A DNA stretch of 48,912 nt from Bacteroidota bacterium (lineage in GTDB: Bacteria > Bacteroidota > Bacteroidia > Sphingobacteriales > Sphingobacteriaceae). A model generated the notes under the pieces. That model made no database searches. It saw only the letters and a program-made list of their open reading frames with translations, and had not been told where the DNA came from. A program made the position numbers and the translations under genes. This document shows, in pieces, positions 16,631 through 25,158 of the stretch (positions are counted from its first letter, which is position 1; every line of letters begins with the position of its first letter). The stretch lies in the NCBI GenBank assembly GCA_026224775.1, contig JAMFRP010000045.1, positions 1 through 48,912 of the forward strand, read 5' to 3'.

Positions 16631-17044
16631 TTAAAACGCGCGTTTTTCCATCCACGATTGCAACAAGATAATTGCCGAAATAGTATCAACCAATTCCTTA
16701 TTCTGTCGCCCTTTTTTATTCATACCGCTTTGCGCTATGGTAGCCGATGCCATTTTTGAGGTGAAGCGTTCATCAAGCATTTCAATAGGTATTCCGGGGA
16801 AGTTTTTTTTCAATATCGTCACAAAACCCTTTACATGTACCGCCGATTGCGATGGCGTATTATCCATCTGTTTAGGTTCGCCTACAATAAAAAGCTCAAC
16901 CTGCTCGGTAAGCAAATATTTCTTCAGGTAATCGACGATATGCTGCGGATGGATGGTATCCAACCCTGTAGCGATGATCTGCAATGGATCAGTAACCGCG
17001 ATGCCTATGCGCTTGGTTCCGTAATCAAAGGCCATTAATCTCAT
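16631..17044 (-). CDS. ruvX: Putative pre-16S rRNA nuclease / Holliday junction resolvase-like YqgF
   Basis: This 137-residue RNase H-fold protein is known as YqgF/RuvX and acts in 16S rRNA 5' end maturation. The N-terminal MAFDYGTKRIGIAVTDP carries the first catalytic Asp; FIVGEPKQMDNTPSQ, LDERFTS and the terminal DTISAIILLQ complete the active site. Start is ATG 17044 (MRLMAFDYG); a longer frame to 17122 would run through a heptamer repeat and is rejected. It is divergent from holB, and a good promoter lies 45-80 bases upstream. Confidence 0.93.
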   Translation of the reverse strand: MRLMAFDYGTKRIGIAVTDPLQIIATGLDTIHPQHIVDYLKKYLLTEQVELFIVGEPKQMDNTPSQSAVHVKGFVTILKKNFPGIPIEMLDERFTSKMASATIAQSGMNKKGRQNKELVDTISAIILLQSWMEKRAF

Positions 17045-17053
17045 GATAGATGG

Positions 17054-17081
17054 GAGATGTGAGATATGAGATATGAGATTA
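17054..17081 (+). repeat. Heptamer array, left arm (GAGATNN x4)
   Basis: Four 7-base units read GAGATGT, GAGATAT, GAGATAT, GAGATTA. The same units occur inverted at 17166-17193. This arm lies in the ruvX leader, ten bases before its start codon. Confidence 0.8.
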
Positions 17082-17089
17082 CCATCATT

Positions 17090-17123
17090 CAAAGATAGGT
17101 TTTTCAATATCAAATCTGTCAAA
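17090..17123 (-). promoter_or_regulatory. ruvX promoter (-33/-7)
   Basis: On the minus strand TTTG (17120-17123) is followed after 22 bases by TATCTTTG (17090-17097), fitting the Bacteroidota TTTG/TAnnTTTG promoter pattern. It lies between the two heptamer arms. Confidence 0.55.
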
Positions 17124-17165
17124 GCCTGTAATTGCTATGGCTTTTTTGTCAAAAACCACAACAGT

Positions 17166-17193
17166 CTCACATCTCATATCTCACATCTCAAAT
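17166..17193 (+). repeat. Heptamer array, right arm (CTCANAT x4)
   Basis: Four 7-base units read CTCACAT, CTCATAT, CTCACAT, CTCAAAT, the reverse complement of the left array at 17054-17081. The arm ends 20 bases before the holB start codon. Confidence 0.8.
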
Positions 17194-17213
17194 CTAATTC
17201 TTATTTTGCACCA

Positions 17214-18359
17214 ATGCAGTTTAAGGAGATTGTAGGCCAGGCCGCCATAAAACAACGATTAATGAATTCGGTTAATGAAAACCGGGTTAGTCACGCGCAA
17301 TTATTTTTAGGGCCCGAAGGTTCGGGAAGTTTGGCGCTGGCTGTTGCTTATGCGCAATATTTATCGTGCGAGGATAAACAGCCTGACGATTCCTGCGGGG
17401 TTTGTTCCTCCTGCCGGAAGTATCAAAAACTAATGCACCCCGATCTGCATTTTTCATACCCGTTCTTCGCTAAACATAAGGATGATACCTCCCTAACATT
17501 TATTGAACAATGGCGCGAAGCTTTTATCGCTCATCCATATTTAAGCCTGGATATTTGGCGTGATTACCTGGATGCCGAAAATAAACAGGCCAATATCAAT
17601 ATTGCAGAATGCCACCAGATCATCAAAAAACTTAGCCTTAAGCCTTTTGAATCTACCTACAAAGTACTGATTCTTTGGCTGCCCGAATATTTGGACAAAG
17701 AGGGCAACGCCCTGCTCAAAATTATTGAGGAACCACAGCCAAACACGCTATTTTTATTAGTTGCCCAAAATCAGGATCAGATATTAAATACCATTCTTTC
17801 GCGCACACAGTTGATAAAAATCTCTTCGTTAGGATATAATGAGGTTAAGGATCATCTGATAGAAAAACATAATCAAACTGAAGATGCTGCTGCGCAAATT
17901 GCCTATCTAAGCAACGGTAATTTAACCGAAGCGCTGATAATGCTGCAGCAAGATACCAAAGGATACCATAAATTATTCGTCGACTGGCTGCGTTTGTGTT
18001 TTGGCAATAAGGGATTGGAAATATTACCTTTTGTTGATCAGCTGGCTAAGATGGGTCGCGAAAATCAAAAGAATTTTTTACGCTACGGCGTGAGTTTTAT
18101 ACGGGAATGCTGCCTACTGATGGCGGGTGCCGGTAACCTGGTTCACCTACCTGCGCAGGAGCTGGAAACTGCGCAAAAAATGACTAATGTGATGAATATT
18201 GAGCAAGCCCAGGCCATTAGCACCGAGCTTGAAAAGACACATTATCACGTAGAGCGAAATGCAAACCCGAAAATTTTATTTTTAGATGTATCTTTACAAA
18301 TTATAAAGATACTAAAGTTTAAAACGATCCCGCAGGGGACACAATATATACCGAATTAA
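17214..18359 (+). CDS. holB: DNA polymerase III delta-prime subunit
   Basis: This 381-residue AAA+ protein is part of the clamp loader that opens and loads the beta sliding clamp. The N-terminal MQFKEIVGQAAIKQRLMNSV is typical. The P-loop is degenerate (GPEGSGSLALA, no GKT), as expected for delta-prime, which does not hydrolyse ATP. Zinc-binding cysteines are in DSCGVCSSCRKYQ. ATG 17214 is chosen because upstream codons run through the heptamer repeat. The gene is followed after two bases by a PSP1 gene, the same pairing seen in Bacillus (holB-yaaT). Confidence 0.9.
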   Translation: MQFKEIVGQAAIKQRLMNSVNENRVSHAQLFLGPEGSGSLALAVAYAQYLSCEDKQPDDSCGVCSSCRKYQKLMHPDLHFSYPFFAKHKDDTSLTFIEQWREAFIAHPYLSLDIWRDYLDAENKQANINIAECHQIIKKLSLKPFESTYKVLILWLPEYLDKEGNALLKIIEEPQPNTLFLLVAQNQDQILNTILSRTQLIKISSLGYNEVKDHLIEKHNQTEDAAAQIAYLSNGNLTEALIMLQQDTKGYHKLFVDWLRLCFGNKGLEILPFVDQLAKMGRENQKNFLRYGVSFIRECCLLMAGAGNLVHLPAQELETAQKMTNVMNIEQAQAISTELEKTHYHVERNANPKILFLDVSLQIIKILKFKTIPQGTQYIPN

Positions 18360-18361
18360 TT

Positions 18362-19792
18362 ATGGGATGTGGAAGTTGCTCAACGGGGGGCGGATGCTCG
18401 CCGGCAGGCTGCAAAAGTAATGGCTCGTGCCTAACAAGCGGTTGCAGTAAATTAGATGTATACGATTGGCTGTCGCACATGGACATGCCGACAAATTATA
18501 AACCGTTTCCGGTTATCGAAGTTAAATTTAAGGGCTCACGTAAGGAGTTTTATCTGAATAGCGATAATATTTACCTGGAAGCAGGTGAGCTTGTGGTTGT
18601 TGAAACCACCACAGGTGGCTATGATGTGGGGCACGTATCTATAACCGGCGAACTGGTTAGGATGCAGATGGTTAAACGCCGGGTTAAAGAAGCCGACGTT
18701 GCCAAAAAGATATACCGTAAAGCAACTGTTGCCGACGTTGAAAAATGGAAGGCCGCCAAAGATATGGAGTGGGAAACCATGCATAAATCGCGCAAGCTGG
18801 CATTGGAACTTAACCTCAGTATGAAGCTAAGCGATGTGGATTACCAGGGTGATAAAACCAAAGCTACTTTCTATTATACTGCCGAAGGCCGCGTCGATTT
18901 TCGTGAGTTGATCAAGAAAATGGCGGAGCAATTCCGTATCAGGATTGAAATGCGACAGATAGGTATGCGTCAGGAAGCAAGCCGTTTAGGCGGTATTGGT
19001 TCATGCGGTCGCGAGCTCTGTTGCTCAACCTGGTTAACTGATTTTAAAACAGTTTCTACCTCTGCGGCTCGTTACCAAAATCTTTCGTTAAACACATTAA
19101 AACTTGCAGGGCAATGCGGTAAACTAAAATGCTGTTTAAACTATGAGCTGGATACTTACATGGATGCGCTTAAACACATCCCCAATAATGTAAATGTATT
19201 AAAGACCGAAAAAGGTGATGCCCGCCTGCAAAAAACCGATATTTTTAAAAAAATAATGTGGTTTGCTTACCCTCGTGAAGAAGCATGGATCCCATTGCCG
19301 ATAAGCAAGGTTAAGGAAATCCAACAGCAAAACAGGGATGGTGTAATCCCTGCTGATCTGGGTGAAACTGTTGAGTTAGAAACCAAACCGGCTAAAGCTT
19401 TAGATTATGAAAATGTTGTAGGTCAGGATAGTTTAACCCGTTTGGATGAGCGCCGTAATAACAATAATAAAAATAAGAACAAAAATAGAAACAGGAATAA
19501 TAAGAACCCTAATCAAAACCCGCAGCAGGCAAACCAGCCAAAGCCAGCAGGTGCTGTACAAAACAACAGGCCGCCACGCCCCGAAGGCAGCAGACCCGTT
19601 GATGGGAACAGACCGAAGGCTCCTCGCCCGGAAAACACTAAACCGGTAGATGGAAATAGCGCTGAAGGGACCCGTCCTGAAGGAAATAAGCCGCAAGGAA
19701 ATAATCAAAACCGTCGTCATAAACATCGCCGACCGAATCAAAATAATCAAAACCGCCCCGGAAATAATCCCGGGCCATCAGCAGCAGAATAA
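18362..19792 (+). CDS. PSP1-domain protein (RicT/YaaT-like) with disordered tail
   Basis: This 476-residue protein has a Cys-rich N-terminus (MGCGSCSTGGGCSPAGC), a PSP1 domain with RRVKEADVAKKIYRKATVAD and GIGSCGRELCCSTWL, and QCGKLKCCLNYELD, the conserved cysteines that in RicT bind iron-sulfur clusters. In Bacillus, RicT works with RicA/RicF on RNase Y-dependent RNA processing; a Bacteroidota role is not established. Residues 360-476 are Asn/Arg/Pro/Gly-rich low complexity, with repeated RPEGSRPVDGN-like units, and are probably disordered and RNA- or nucleic-acid-attracting. It is co-transcribed with holB and gldH. Confidence 0.88.
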   Translation: MGCGSCSTGGGCSPAGCKSNGSCLTSGCSKLDVYDWLSHMDMPTNYKPFPVIEVKFKGSRKEFYLNSDNIYLEAGELVVVETTTGGYDVGHVSITGELVRMQMVKRRVKEADVAKKIYRKATVADVEKWKAAKDMEWETMHKSRKLALELNLSMKLSDVDYQGDKTKATFYYTAEGRVDFRELIKKMAEQFRIRIEMRQIGMRQEASRLGGIGSCGRELCCSTWLTDFKTVSTSAARYQNLSLNTLKLAGQCGKLKCCLNYELDTYMDALKHIPNNVNVLKTEKGDARLQKTDIFKKIMWFAYPREEAWIPLPISKVKEIQQQNRDGVIPADLGETVELETKPAKALDYENVVGQDSLTRLDERRNNNNKNKNKNRNRNNKNPNQNPQQANQPKPAGAVQNNRPPRPEGSRPVDGNRPKAPRPENTKPVDGNSAEGTRPEGNKPQGNNQNRRHKHRRPNQNNQNRPGNNPGPSAAE

Positions 19793-19796
19793 GTAA

Positions 19797-20288
19797 ATGA
19801 TACGTGCTTATAAAATCCTTTGTTTTTTACCCGTTATCCTGATAGCGTTAGCTTTTGGTGGGTGTTCAGATCCTAATGCTATCGTTGACAAAAATACCGG
19901 GATAGAGAATCACAACTGGTCATACGTTAACCAGATTAAGTATGATGTGAAGATCGATAATGTGAAGATCCCTTACAACCTGTACTTCAACTTACGGGTA
20001 ACGGGCGATTATAAGTATTCCAACATTTTCATATTAATGCATGAAAATGGGCCCGGTGTAAAAAGCGAGGTAAACCGCTACGAATTTAAACTGGCTAACG
20101 CCGATGGCGAATGGTTGGGCGTAGGTTCAGGTAATTTATACAGTTACCAAATGATGTTCCGTGCAAATTATATGTTCCCGGCGAAGGGGGTTTATCATTT
20201 TGCGATTGAACAGAATATGAGGGATAATCCCCTGCACGAGGTTAGCGATGTGGGATTGAGGGTAGAGAAGGCGGCCTCTGGTCAATAG
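19797..20288 (+). CDS. gldH: Gliding motility lipoprotein GldH
   Basis: A 163-residue lipoprotein with lipobox LAFGGC (Cys23). The mature part is beta-rich (YNLYFNLRVTGDYKYSN, FKLANADGEWLGVGSGNLYSYQ) and matches the GldH family, needed for gliding and type IX secretion-linked motility in Flavobacterium and conserved in non-gliding relatives. It starts four bases after the PSP1 stop, so it belongs to the holB operon. Whether the host glides cannot be judged from this gene. Confidence 0.88.
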   Translation: MIRAYKILCFLPVILIALAFGGCSDPNAIVDKNTGIENHNWSYVNQIKYDVKIDNVKIPYNLYFNLRVTGDYKYSNIFILMHENGPGVKSEVNRYEFKLANADGEWLGVGSGNLYSYQMMFRANYMFPAKGVYHFAIEQNMRDNPLHEVSDVGLRVEKAASGQ

Positions 20289-20313
20289 CTATATCTTATC
20301 AGTCATTCAAAAC

Positions 20314-20470
20314 TTAGGCTAAAGCCACTTTACTTCTTAATTCATCCGTTGGCTAAAGCCAACGGCAATGATCAAAATTAAGATTTCATGCCAACAATAT
20401 CCTTTTATTATTTTCATTGCCGTCCCATAAATGGGGCGGAATATTCAATGTATTAGGTAGGCTTTAGCCA
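20314..20470. repeat. Palindrome-rich intergenic repeat element
   Basis: The 294-base spacer between gldH and rmuC holds nested hairpins. CCGTTGGCTAAAGCCAACGG (20346-20365) and CCGTCCCATAAATGGGGCGG (20420-20439) each fold alone, and GGCAATGA/TCATTGCC and GGCTAAAGCC/GGCTTTAGCC pair across the element. This looks like a REP- or MITE-type element of the kind common in Sphingobacteriaceae spacers. No reading frame is supported. Confidence 0.7.
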
Positions 20471-20557
20471 AAACTACTTTTTAAAGTTTCGGCATGGCCC
20501 GATGTAGTTGAGCGGAAAGCTTTTACTATCTTTCTTTCCTTATTAAATTTTATATCT

Positions 20558-20565
20558 TAGTTTTG
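20558..20565 (+). promoter_or_regulatory. Candidate -7 element for rmuC
   Basis: TAGTTTTG fits TAnnTTTG and lies 17 bases before the rmuC ATG, implying a very short leader. The -33 element is not clear. Confidence 0.4.
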
Positions 20566-20582
20566 CTAATATTTTTTGCAAA

Positions 20583-21932
20583 ATGAGTGTCGCGTTTTTA
20601 ATTGTTTCCGTTTTAATTCTGGTAATTGCTGTTTATTTCTTTTTAAAGAAACCTGTAGCTGATGAGCTGATACGTTTAAAAGCAGAAAGCGACCAGCTTA
20701 AAATTACCGTGGCTCGTAGCGAAGAGCGCGCATCAGGCCTAATAGCTGAACGTGATAAATCCGATAAATTATTACAGGATGAGCGCATAAGATATGATGC
20801 TTCCGTATCTACATTAAACCAGGAATTGCTAACCGAAAAAAACCGGATGGCTAAAGCCGAAGAATCATTCAAAGCACAGCGCGAACGATTAATGGAGCAG
20901 GAAAAATCGATCCAGGAAATCCAGCAAAAATTCCAGTTAGAGTTTCAGAATGTAGCCAATAAGTTGCTTGATGAAAAGTCTCAAAAATTTGTTGAAACCA
21001 ACAGAGCGAACCTTGATATACTGCTAAATCCCCTGAAAGAAAATATCAAAGCCTTTGAAGAAAAAGTCGACAAGGTTTACAATATGGAGGCGGCCGAGCG
21101 TAACACCCTTAAAGGTGTTATTACGCAACTGATGGAGCTGAATCAATTGATCAGTAACGAGGCCCAAAACCTCACCAAAGCGTTAAAGGGCGACAATAAG
21201 AAACAAGGTAATTGGGGTGAGGTTATTTTAGAGCGTGTATTGGAGCGTTCAGGCCTGGTAAAAGATCAGGAATACCGCATACAGGCAAGTTTTACCGGTA
21301 ATGATGGCAGTCGTTTACAACCCGATGTTATTATTGATCTACCGGATGATAAGCACCTGGTTATCGACTCTAAAGTATCCCTAATCGCTTACGAGCGCCT
21401 GGTTAACTGCGAAACAGAAGAGGAGCGTAAACTATTTTCAAAAGGCCATGTGGAATCTATCCGAAGCCACGTAAATGGTTTATCCGCAAAAAACTACCAT
21501 GATCTGCACCAGATCAATTCACCGGATTTTGTGCTGCTTTTTATACCGATAGAATCATCATTCAGCTTCGCGGTACAAATTGATGCCGAGCTGTTCAGTG
21601 ATGCCTGGGATAAGCGGGTAGTAATTGTAAGTCCATCTACGCTATTAGCCACACTACGCACTATTGCCAGTATTTGGAAACAAGAACGCCAAAACCGCAA
21701 CGTATTGGAGATTGCACGATTAAGTGGCGCTATGTATGATAAATTTGTTGGCTTTGTGGGCGATATGGAAGGTATTGGCAAAAACATCAAACAAAGCCAG
21801 TCGGCTTATGATAGTGCTATAAACAAGCTAACTGAGGGCAATGGCAACCTTACCAAAACAGCCGAAAAAATAAAAAGCCTTGGGGCCAAGGCTAATAAAC
21901 AAATTGATCAGAAATATTTAAGCGAAGAATAA
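20583..21932 (+). CDS. rmuC: DNA recombination protein RmuC
   Basis: This 449-residue protein has an N-terminal membrane helix (residues 2-24), a coiled coil (about 28-130) and the RmuC nuclease-like domain: GNWGEVILERVLERSGL, DVIIDLPDDKHLVIDSKVSL (Asp and DSK of a PD-(D/E)xK-like core) and SPSTLLATLRTIASIWKQE. RmuC limits DNA inversions and duplications in E. coli. The gene's last 40 bases are duplicated at 23001-23040, and an Mrr gene begins two bases after its stop. Confidence 0.93.
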   Translation: MSVAFLIVSVLILVIAVYFFLKKPVADELIRLKAESDQLKITVARSEERASGLIAERDKSDKLLQDERIRYDASVSTLNQELLTEKNRMAKAEESFKAQRERLMEQEKSIQEIQQKFQLEFQNVANKLLDEKSQKFVETNRANLDILLNPLKENIKAFEEKVDKVYNMEAAERNTLKGVITQLMELNQLISNEAQNLTKALKGDNKKQGNWGEVILERVLERSGLVKDQEYRIQASFTGNDGSRLQPDVIIDLPDDKHLVIDSKVSLIAYERLVNCETEEERKLFSKGHVESIRSHVNGLSAKNYHDLHQINSPDFVLLFIPIESSFSFAVQIDAELFSDAWDKRVVIVSPSTLLATLRTIASIWKQERQNRNVLEIARLSGAMYDKFVGFVGDMEGIGKNIKQSQSAYDSAINKLTEGNGNLTKTAEKIKSLGAKANKQIDQKYLSEE

Positions 21933-21934
21933 TT

Positions 21935-22795
21935 ATGGCTAAAAGACAACAATCTGAATTCATTAAATGGTTAGGGCCCGTTTTAGATGCCTTAAGGGAT
22001 TTAGGAGGTTCTGGAAAACCAAGAGAAGTTTCAAATTGGATTGCTAATAGCTTAAAAGTTACTGATGATGTATTGAATGCTACATTGAATTCTGGAGAAT
22101 CTCGTTTTCATAATCAAGTTGCTTGGGCAAGGCAATATTTAATTTGGGAAAATTATCTCGATAAAAATATAAGGGGAGTTTGGGTTCTCACCGCAGCCGG
22201 TGAAAAAAAGCATTTATCTGCTGAAGAATCACGATTAATCGTAAAAAAATGGATATCTATTTTTTCAAAAGCAAGAAAAGAAGATACAAAATTAAATCCA
22301 AATGAATTACCTGAAGATATTGGTGTTGAATTAGTAAATAATGATAATTTGACTTTATTAAATGTACTTCAAAGCTTATCCCCTAAAGGATTTGAAAATA
22401 TTTGTAAGCTTTTATTAAGAGAATCTGGATTTGAAAATGTGGAAGTAACAGGTAAATCTCACGATGGAGGAATAGATGGATATGGTACATTAGAAATAAA
22501 TCCTTTTGTTAGTTTTAAAGTTTTATTTCAATGTAAAAGATATAAGGGCGGTGTATCAAGAGCACAAGTGGGAGATTTCAGAAATGCAATGTTAGGGCGA
22601 GCAGAAAAAGGTATTATAATTACTACAGGACATTTTACAAACGATGCCATTAAAGAAGCTAATCGCGATGGCGCACCAAAAGTTGAATTAGTTGATGGTG
22701 AAAAATTAATACAGATGTTCGAAAAAGCTGAATTAGGGTTAAAAGCGAAAACTGTTTATGAAGTAGATTTCAACTTTTTCGAACCTTTCTTTTAA
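21935..22795 (+). CDS. mrr: Mrr-type restriction endonuclease
   Basis: This 286-residue protein combines an N-terminal Mrr_N winged-helix domain (residues 10-95) and a C-terminal Mrr catalytic domain. The PD-(D/E)xK site reads HDGGIDGYG (Asp181) and FQCKRYKG (Gln199-Lys201). Family members cut methylated or foreign DNA without a partner methylase. The codons are much more AT-rich than in rmuC, suggesting transfer. The start is two bases after the rmuC stop, and its TAA falls exactly at the stop position of the broken thiL copy that follows, so it replaced the original spacer. Confidence 0.9.
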   Translation: MAKRQQSEFIKWLGPVLDALRDLGGSGKPREVSNWIANSLKVTDDVLNATLNSGESRFHNQVAWARQYLIWENYLDKNIRGVWVLTAAGEKKHLSAEESRLIVKKWISIFSKARKEDTKLNPNELPEDIGVELVNNDNLTLLNVLQSLSPKGFENICKLLLRESGFENVEVTGKSHDGGIDGYGTLEINPFVSFKVLFQCKRYKGGVSRAQVGDFRNAMLGRAEKGIIITTGHFTNDAIKEANRDGAPKVELVDGEKLIQMFEKAELGLKAKTVYEVDFNFFEPFF

Positions 22796-23006
22796 TCATT
22801 TTTTTAACTGTATTATACCCTTGTGCTTTTAACGGATAAACAACCGCGCCCCTAATTATTAAATTACAAACTATCGCAGGCTCTGTTATTAACCGATATA
22901 ATATCTATTTAAACTTAATCTTGTCGTAGTCGGCTTATTTTACGGTAAATAACAACTCGTAGTCTTTTCCACCACTAAAAACGCAAATTGTTGGATCGAG
23001 GCTAAA
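22793..23006 (-). pseudogene. 3' fragment of thiL (duplicate)
   Basis: About 214 bases align along their length with the 3' end of the intact thiL at 23929-24145, including shared blocks CTTGTCGTAGTCGGCTT and TTTTACGGTAAATAACA, with roughly 80 percent identity by eye and several small indels that break the frame. There is no start or kinase core. It abuts the mrr stop codon on one side and an rmuC fragment on the other. Confidence 0.88.
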
Positions 23007-23040
23007 CAAATTGATCAGAAATATTTAAGAGAAGAATAAT
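23001..23040 (+). pseudogene. 3' fragment of rmuC (duplicate)
   Basis: The bases GCTAA..ACAAATTGATCAGAAAT and the following AGAGAAGAATAA repeat the last codons and stop of rmuC (from 21891), with one three-base deletion and one substitution. It is joined to the thiL fragment at a shared short stretch (AGGCTAA / AGGTTAA), which suggests a microhomology junction. Confidence 0.85.
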
Positions 23041-23054
23041 CTCCCGCTTAAATA

Positions 23055-23903
23055 TTAGTTGATCTGATAGGTGGTATTTGTTGATATTTTAGCTGTTGCC
23101 ACAGCGTTTATTTTATCCGACTTTACAGTTATAAACATTTTCATATCACTGTTTGAACTTGATGGATAGTTATTTTTTATATCATAAACCATTTTTCCGC
23201 TACCATTTCCAGTAAGGCTTAAATTAATATTTTTTAAGTCTAATTGCATATCCATTACCTGTACTATATTAAAATAAGCACTATTGCCTGAAATACTTGT
23301 CAGTTTATAGGTAACTTTAATGTTCATGACCATCCCTTTGCCAGCCATTGGCAGATTAAAAGGAACTGTTTGTGTAAATGATTCACCTACTTTTATTGGA
23401 TGATCGGGAAAGTTTACGGCACCCATCATACTATTCATCATTTTTTTGATTGGCGCTGCTGTGGAGTCGTCCAACCTCTTTCCACCTACCGAATCTAAAT
23501 TAATTTTTCCATCCGCCCCCACATGCCCATAAAATTTAAATGCTGCAGTCTGGGGGATTGGTATAGGTATTTGTTTACCGTTGATCGTAATATTAATAGT
23601 TGGCGCCCCACCTTTCACCATAGTTATCGGGAAGCTATTATCTACCGAAGGCGCCCCTGTTGTTGCCGTGCTTTTATTATCAAATTGCACATTGGCAACT
23701 AAAGGCTGCGTAATACCTTTTGATGCTAATTTATCTGCCAGATCCTTATTTGCAGATAAATCTGTGGTAAGAACACCAGACACATTAGTTTCTATTTGGT
23801 AAGTGTGGCTTGGCAAAAATTTTATTTTAAACATTATCCCGTCCTGCGCTTTGGCAAGGCTTACTGATAATATTAAAAAACTTACAAGTAGGTACTTTTT
23901 CAT
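23055..23903 (-). CDS. Secreted protein of unknown function (DUF6263-like)
   Basis: About 282 residues with a signal peptide (MKKYLLVSFLILSVSLAKAQ); ATG 23903 is preferred over ATG 23915 because MKK opens the signal. The mature part is beta-rich with many Asn/Ser/Thr and the pattern HPIKVGESFTQTVPFNLPM, resembling exported proteins annotated as DUF6263 in this phylum. Function is unknown. It lies 25 bases upstream of the rmuC fragment, and its ATG follows the thiL stop by 25 bases on the same strand. Confidence 0.7.
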   Translation of the reverse strand: MKKYLLVSFLILSVSLAKAQDGIMFKIKFLPSHTYQIETNVSGVLTTDLSANKDLADKLASKGITQPLVANVQFDNKSTATTGAPSVDNSFPITMVKGGAPTINITINGKQIPIPIPQTAAFKFYGHVGADGKINLDSVGGKRLDDSTAAPIKKMMNSMMGAVNFPDHPIKVGESFTQTVPFNLPMAGKGMVMNIKVTYKLTSISGNSAYFNIVQVMDMQLDLKNINLSLTGNGSGKMVYDIKNNYPSSSNSDMKMFITVKSDKINAVATAKISTNTTYQIN

Positions 23904-23928
23904 ATAATTAAGCATTTATAAAGCCAAT

Positions 23929-24981
23929 TTAATCATTTTTTTTAAATGCATTCCAGCCTTGTGCTTTTAATGGATGAACAACACCGCCCTTGGTTATTAA
24001 ATTACACCCTACCGCAGGCTCTGTTATATAGCCGATGATGGTAATATCCATTTTAAACTTAATCTTGTCGTAGTCGGCTTGTTTTACGGTAAATAACAGC
24101 TCGTAGTCTTCGCCACCACTCAAAGCGCAAACAGTTGGGTCGAGGTTAAACTCCCTGGCTGTTTCAAAAGTCATGGGGTCAAGCGGGATCTTCTCTTCGT
24201 ATAAATTACACCCCTTATTACTTTGCTTGCAGATATGCAGTATTTCAGATGCCAATCCGTCCGAAACATCAATCATAGATGTGGGTTTAACTTCAATTTC
24301 TTTTAGCAAGTCGATAATATCACCACGGGCTTCAGGTTTTAATTGGCGTTCTACTATATAATCTTTTCCTTCCAGATCCGGTTGAATATTTGGGTTTTCA
24401 AGAAAAATCTGTTTTTCACGTTCCAGTAATTGTAAGCCAACATATGCACCGCCTAAATCTCCAGACACACATATTAAATCACCTTCTTCAGCACCGTTAC
24501 GATATACAATATCTTTTTCATCAGCATAACCAATAGAAGTTATACTGATAACCAGGCCTTGTTTTGATGAAGTTGTGTCACCACCAACTATATCAATGCC
24601 ATATTTGTTACATGCTAAATAAATACCTTCATATAATTCTTCAACGGCTTCTAAAGGGAATTTACTGGATAAACCTATTGACACGGTAATCTGCGTAGCA
24701 GTACCATTCATCGCATAAATATCACTTAAGTTTACTTGTACAGCTTTATATCCTAAATGCTTTAGTGGCGTATAAGCCAAATCAAAGTGAATTCCCTCCA
24801 ACAACATATCTGTTGACACCAATACTTTTTTTCCTTTAGCATCAAGCACCGCTGCATCATCACCAACACCTTTAGTAGTGTTTTCGCGTGTTAACTTTAT
24901 ATTTTTTGTAAGGTGATCTATCAAACCAAATTCACCCAGGTTCTCTATATTAGTTTTCTCTTTATTATCAAATAATGCCAT
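23929..24981 (-). CDS. thiL: Thiamine-monophosphate kinase
   Basis: This 350-residue enzyme phosphorylates thiamine monophosphate to the cofactor thiamine pyrophosphate. The PurM-like ATP-binding N-half shows GDDAAVLDAKGKKVLVSTDML and GIHFDLAYTPLKHLGYKAVQ; then NLSDIYAMNG, DIVGGDTTSS, MIDVSDGLASEI and SGGEDYELLF, all family signatures. Start ATG 24981. No other thiamine gene is adjacent. Its 3' end is duplicated at 22793-23006. Confidence 0.95.
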   Translation of the reverse strand: MALFDNKEKTNIENLGEFGLIDHLTKNIKLTRENTTKGVGDDAAVLDAKGKKVLVSTDMLLEGIHFDLAYTPLKHLGYKAVQVNLSDIYAMNGTATQITVSIGLSSKFPLEAVEELYEGIYLACNKYGIDIVGGDTTSSKQGLVISITSIGYADEKDIVYRNGAEEGDLICVSGDLGGAYVGLQLLEREKQIFLENPNIQPDLEGKDYIVERQLKPEARGDIIDLLKEIEVKPTSMIDVSDGLASEILHICKQSNKGCNLYEEKIPLDPMTFETAREFNLDPTVCALSGGEDYELLFTVKQADYDKIKFKMDITIIGYITEPAVGCNLITKGGVVHPLKAQGWNAFKKND

Positions 24982-25158
24982 GATGCTTTTTTAAACGCTA
25001 CAAAAATACAAAAAAGCTCAGGTCAAATATTTCTTTAATAACGGCTTAAAAACAAAGACTTTGTTAAATTTCATAAAAAAATCAGAAAGGTTAATCAAAA
25101 CAATACATATATTAACATTAGATTAATAGTGAGTTAGCATATTTGAAAAAAAATACAT

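Noticed and set aside
17045..17122. An N-terminal extension of ruvX to a start at 17122
   Set aside because: The added residues are the translation of the heptamer repeat and promoter; the family begins at MxLxAFDYG.
17054..17193. CRISPR-like array
   Set aside because: The units are 7 bases with no spacers and are inverted, not direct; no cas genes are present.
17073..17213. An N-terminal extension of holB from 17073
   Set aside because: It reads through the heptamer arms and spacer; the family starts at MQFKEIVGQ.
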